Source: Desulfobacteraceae bacterium
GTDB lineage: Bacteria > Desulfobacterota > Desulfobacteria > Desulfobacterales > Desulfobacteraceae
NCBI GenBank assembly: GCA_003354055.1
Contig: PIVQ01000088.1
Location: 1-16,536 of the forward strand
Reading direction: 5' to 3'
DNA length: 16,536 nt
Made by a program: the position numbers and the translations under genes. Shown here piece after piece: positions 15,177-16,536 of this stretch. Numbering within the stretch: position 1 is the first letter of the stretch; each line of letters starts with the position of its first letter. The notes under the pieces are model-generated. The model ran no database searches and was not told the DNA's origin. It saw only the letters and a program-made list of their open reading frames with translations.

Positions 15177-16349
15177 ATGAAAATTCTTGTTCTTGGCGGA
15201 TGCGGTATCCAGGGAAGAACCACACTTCACGATCTGGCCTCCGATCCCAATATCACCCAAATCATCTGTGCGGACATCCAATTTGATGCCCTTGAAAAAA
15301 TAAAACCATTTACAGATATGAGCAAAATATCAACCGTGACGATGGATGCCAGAGATAAGGCATCACTGGTAGACCTTTACCAAAAGGTTGATATTGTGAT
15401 CGACCTTCTCCCAAAAGATTTCAAGGAGTTCGTTTACGAGGCGGCCCTGGAAACAGGTGTGGATGTGGTCAACACCAATTATGCAAAGGATACGGGAGAT
15501 CTGGACGACCGCGCAAAGGCAGCCGGCATCGCCATTATGCCAGAATGCGGCCTGGACCCCGGGATTGATCTTGTGATTTACGGAGATGCCGCGACCCGGT
15601 TTGATGAACTCCATGTGATTAACTCCTATTGCGGCGGTTTCCCTGAAAAAAAGGCCTGTACCAATCCGTTAAATTATAAGCGGTCATGGATATGGAAAGG
15701 GGTGTTGAGTTCAACCATGCGTGAAGGCAGGATTATCCGGGACGGAAAAATAGTTGAGGTTCCCGCCATGAACCAGCATGACGAAGAATTCATCCACCCT
15801 GTAGAGTTCCCCGGGCTCGGAACACTTGAAGCCATCCCCAACGGTGATGCCGTTCATTTTACAGATTTTATGGGCATCACCGACACCATTGTGGAAACAG
15901 GCCGCTACTCTCTTCGATGGCCCGGATGGAGCGCCTTCTGGAGGCCTATGAAGCACTTAGGTTTTTTAGATGATCACCCGGTAGAAGGGTTTGACTGCAA
16001 AGTCACCCCCCTGGATTTCCTTGATAAATTCTTAGGCCCCAAGCTTGAATATAAGGCAGATGAAAAAGACCTGACCGCCATGATCAATGTCTTTGAGGGG
16101 GTAAAGGATCAAAAAAGAATCCGGTTTACCAGTACCATGCTCATTGAAAGGGATCTTGAAACGGGGATCATGGCCATGAGCAAAGGCGTGGGCTGTACAG
16201 CAGCCATTGTTGCGCGAATGATTGCGGCAGGAGATATCAGGGAAAAAGGCCTGCTTTCCCCCCTGACGCATATCCCTGCGAAAGATTTTATGAACAGCCT
16301 TAAGAAGAGAGGCATACAGATTAAGGAGGAAACAACGGTTCTGGATTAG
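15177..16349 (+). CDS. Saccharopine dehydrogenase-family NAD(P)-dependent oxidoreductase
   Basis: A 390-residue enzyme beginning MKILVLGGCGIQG with a GxGxxG nucleotide-binding motif (Gly8, Gly10, Gly13) and an acidic ADIQ segment at the end of the second strand. The Sacchrp_dh_NADP N-terminal domain and a C-terminal catalytic region containing PECGLDPGIDLV are visible. The family includes saccharopine dehydrogenases, lysine 6-dehydrogenase and carboxynorspermidine dehydrogenase, all acting on amino-acid C-N bonds; which reaction applies here is open. The start at 15177 has GAGG 5 nt upstream; an in-frame TTG at 15132 would place the operator inside the gene and is rejected. The gene follows the GntR regulator by 69 bp and precedes an amino-acid binding-protein gene, suggesting oxidation of an imported amino acid such as lysine or ornithine (inference). 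Confidence 0.88.
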   Translation: MKILVLGGCGIQGRTTLHDLASDPNITQIICADIQFDALEKIKPFTDMSKISTVTMDARDKASLVDLYQKVDIVIDLLPKDFKEFVYEAALETGVDVVNTNYAKDTGDLDDRAKAAGIAIMPECGLDPGIDLVIYGDAATRFDELHVINSYCGGFPEKKACTNPLNYKRSWIWKGVLSSTMREGRIIRDGKIVEVPAMNQHDEEFIHPVEFPGLGTLEAIPNGDAVHFTDFMGITDTIVETGRYSLRWPGWSAFWRPMKHLGFLDDHPVEGFDCKVTPLDFLDKFLGPKLEYKADEKDLTAMINVFEGVKDQKRIRFTSTMLIERDLETGIMAMSKGVGCTAAIVARMIAAGDIREKGLLSPLTHIPAKDFMNSLKKRGIQIKEETTVLD

Positions 16350-16367
16350 AAATAAGAAGCGTTTGAG

Positions 16368-16377
16368 ATATACACAA
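16368..16377. promoter_or_regulatory. Degenerate third GntR operator candidate
   Basis: ATATACACAA matches operator copy 2 (ATGTACACAT) at 8 of 10 positions and lies 25 bp before the binding-protein start. It has lost palindrome symmetry, so it may be chance. Confidence 0.2.
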
Positions 16378-16402
16378 TACACAACCCAAGAAGGAGAAAA
16401 AA

Positions 16403-16536
16403 ATGAAGAAAAATGCGATTTTATCATTGGTTCTCGCCCTGTTTTTGACTGTATTCTTTTCAGGTGTCAGCTTTGCAGGGACGATAGCTGAGATTGTAAA
16501 ACGCGGAGAACTTCGCGTTGCAGTTCAGTCCGGTGC
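16403..16536 (+). CDS. ABC-transporter amino-acid substrate-binding protein (partial, 5' end)
   Basis: The first 44 codons are present before the window ends. The start ATG has AAGGAG 6 nt upstream. A clear Sec signal peptide is seen: a Lys-Lys N terminus, a hydrophobic core of Leu, Val and Phe, and a likely cleavage site after Ala25 (SFA-GT). The mature start TIAEIVKRGELRVAVQSG is typical of solute-binding protein family 3, the periplasmic receptors of polar and basic amino acid transporters. It starts 53 bp after the saccharopine-dehydrogenase-like gene, with permease and ATPase genes expected downstream. It probably imports the amino acid degraded by the adjacent enzymes. The ligand-binding residues lie outside the window. 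Confidence 0.88.
   Translation, partial: MKKNAILSLVLALFLTVFFSGVSFAGTIAEIVKRGELRVAVQSG

Noticed and set aside
1..16536. Mobile elements, CRISPR arrays, tRNA or rRNA genes
   Set aside because: No transposase or integrase frame, no regularly spaced repeats and no recognisable RNA gene was found.

Overview
The window looks like part of a chromosome of a mesophilic sulfate-reducing deltaproteobacterium (Desulfobacteraceae or a relative). This is inferred from moderate GC, long multi-receiver hybrid kinases, a NtrC-type sigma-54 activator and the protein styles; no rRNA or marker gene is present to confirm it. No tRNA, rRNA, CRISPR array, transposase or phage gene was seen.

Left part (1-10060) is a signal-transduction block with nine receiver (REC) domains and three histidine kinase cores. 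It starts with the 3' end of an unrecognised gene. Next is a membrane hybrid kinase (Cache-HAMP-GAF-HisKA-HATPase followed by four REC domains). Converging on it and overlapping its stop by 4 bp is a minus-strand pair: a soluble REC-kinase-REC hybrid and a single-domain REC protein. A 454-bp divergent region with an unusual GC-rich inverted repeat separates this pair from a plus-strand kinase/sigma-54 activator pair. The kinase of that pair (REC-PAS-HisKA-HATPase) is split by a +1 frameshift inside its PAS domain, localised to 7332-7345. Its partner, an intact REC-PAS-AAA+-Fis activator, overlaps the kinase stop by 4 bp and carries a Cys/His-rich PAS domain.

Middle part (10151-12723, minus strand) is a tight two-gene operon: a FeeM-like N-acyl amino acid synthase, then a flavoenzyme of the vanillyl-alcohol oxidase / 4-cresol dehydrogenase (VAO/PCMH) family. 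One makes fatty-acyl amino acids; the other family oxidises para-substituted phenols. Together they suggest a small pathway making and then oxidising a lipidated aromatic amino acid such as N-acyl-tyrosine. This is the most interesting candidate system here. A perfect TTGACA -35 box sits about 200 bp upstream of the first start.

Right part (12989-16536) is an amino-acid utilisation locus: a DadA-like FAD amino acid dehydrogenase (minus), a divergent GntR/FCD repressor, a saccharopine-dehydrogenase-family enzyme and the beginning of an ABC-transporter amino-acid binding protein (plus). A 10-bp operator, ATGTGTACAT, overlaps the -10 region of the GntR gene; its exact reverse complement lies before the saccharopine-dehydrogenase-like gene, and a weaker 8/10 match lies before the binding-protein gene. 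This points to one autoregulated, substrate-responsive regulon. The substrate cannot be named from sequence alone.

Starts were re-chosen in four places from Shine-Dalgarno positions: 239 (not 182), 6273 (not 6318), 12723 GTG (not TTG 12780) and 15177 (not TTG 15132).
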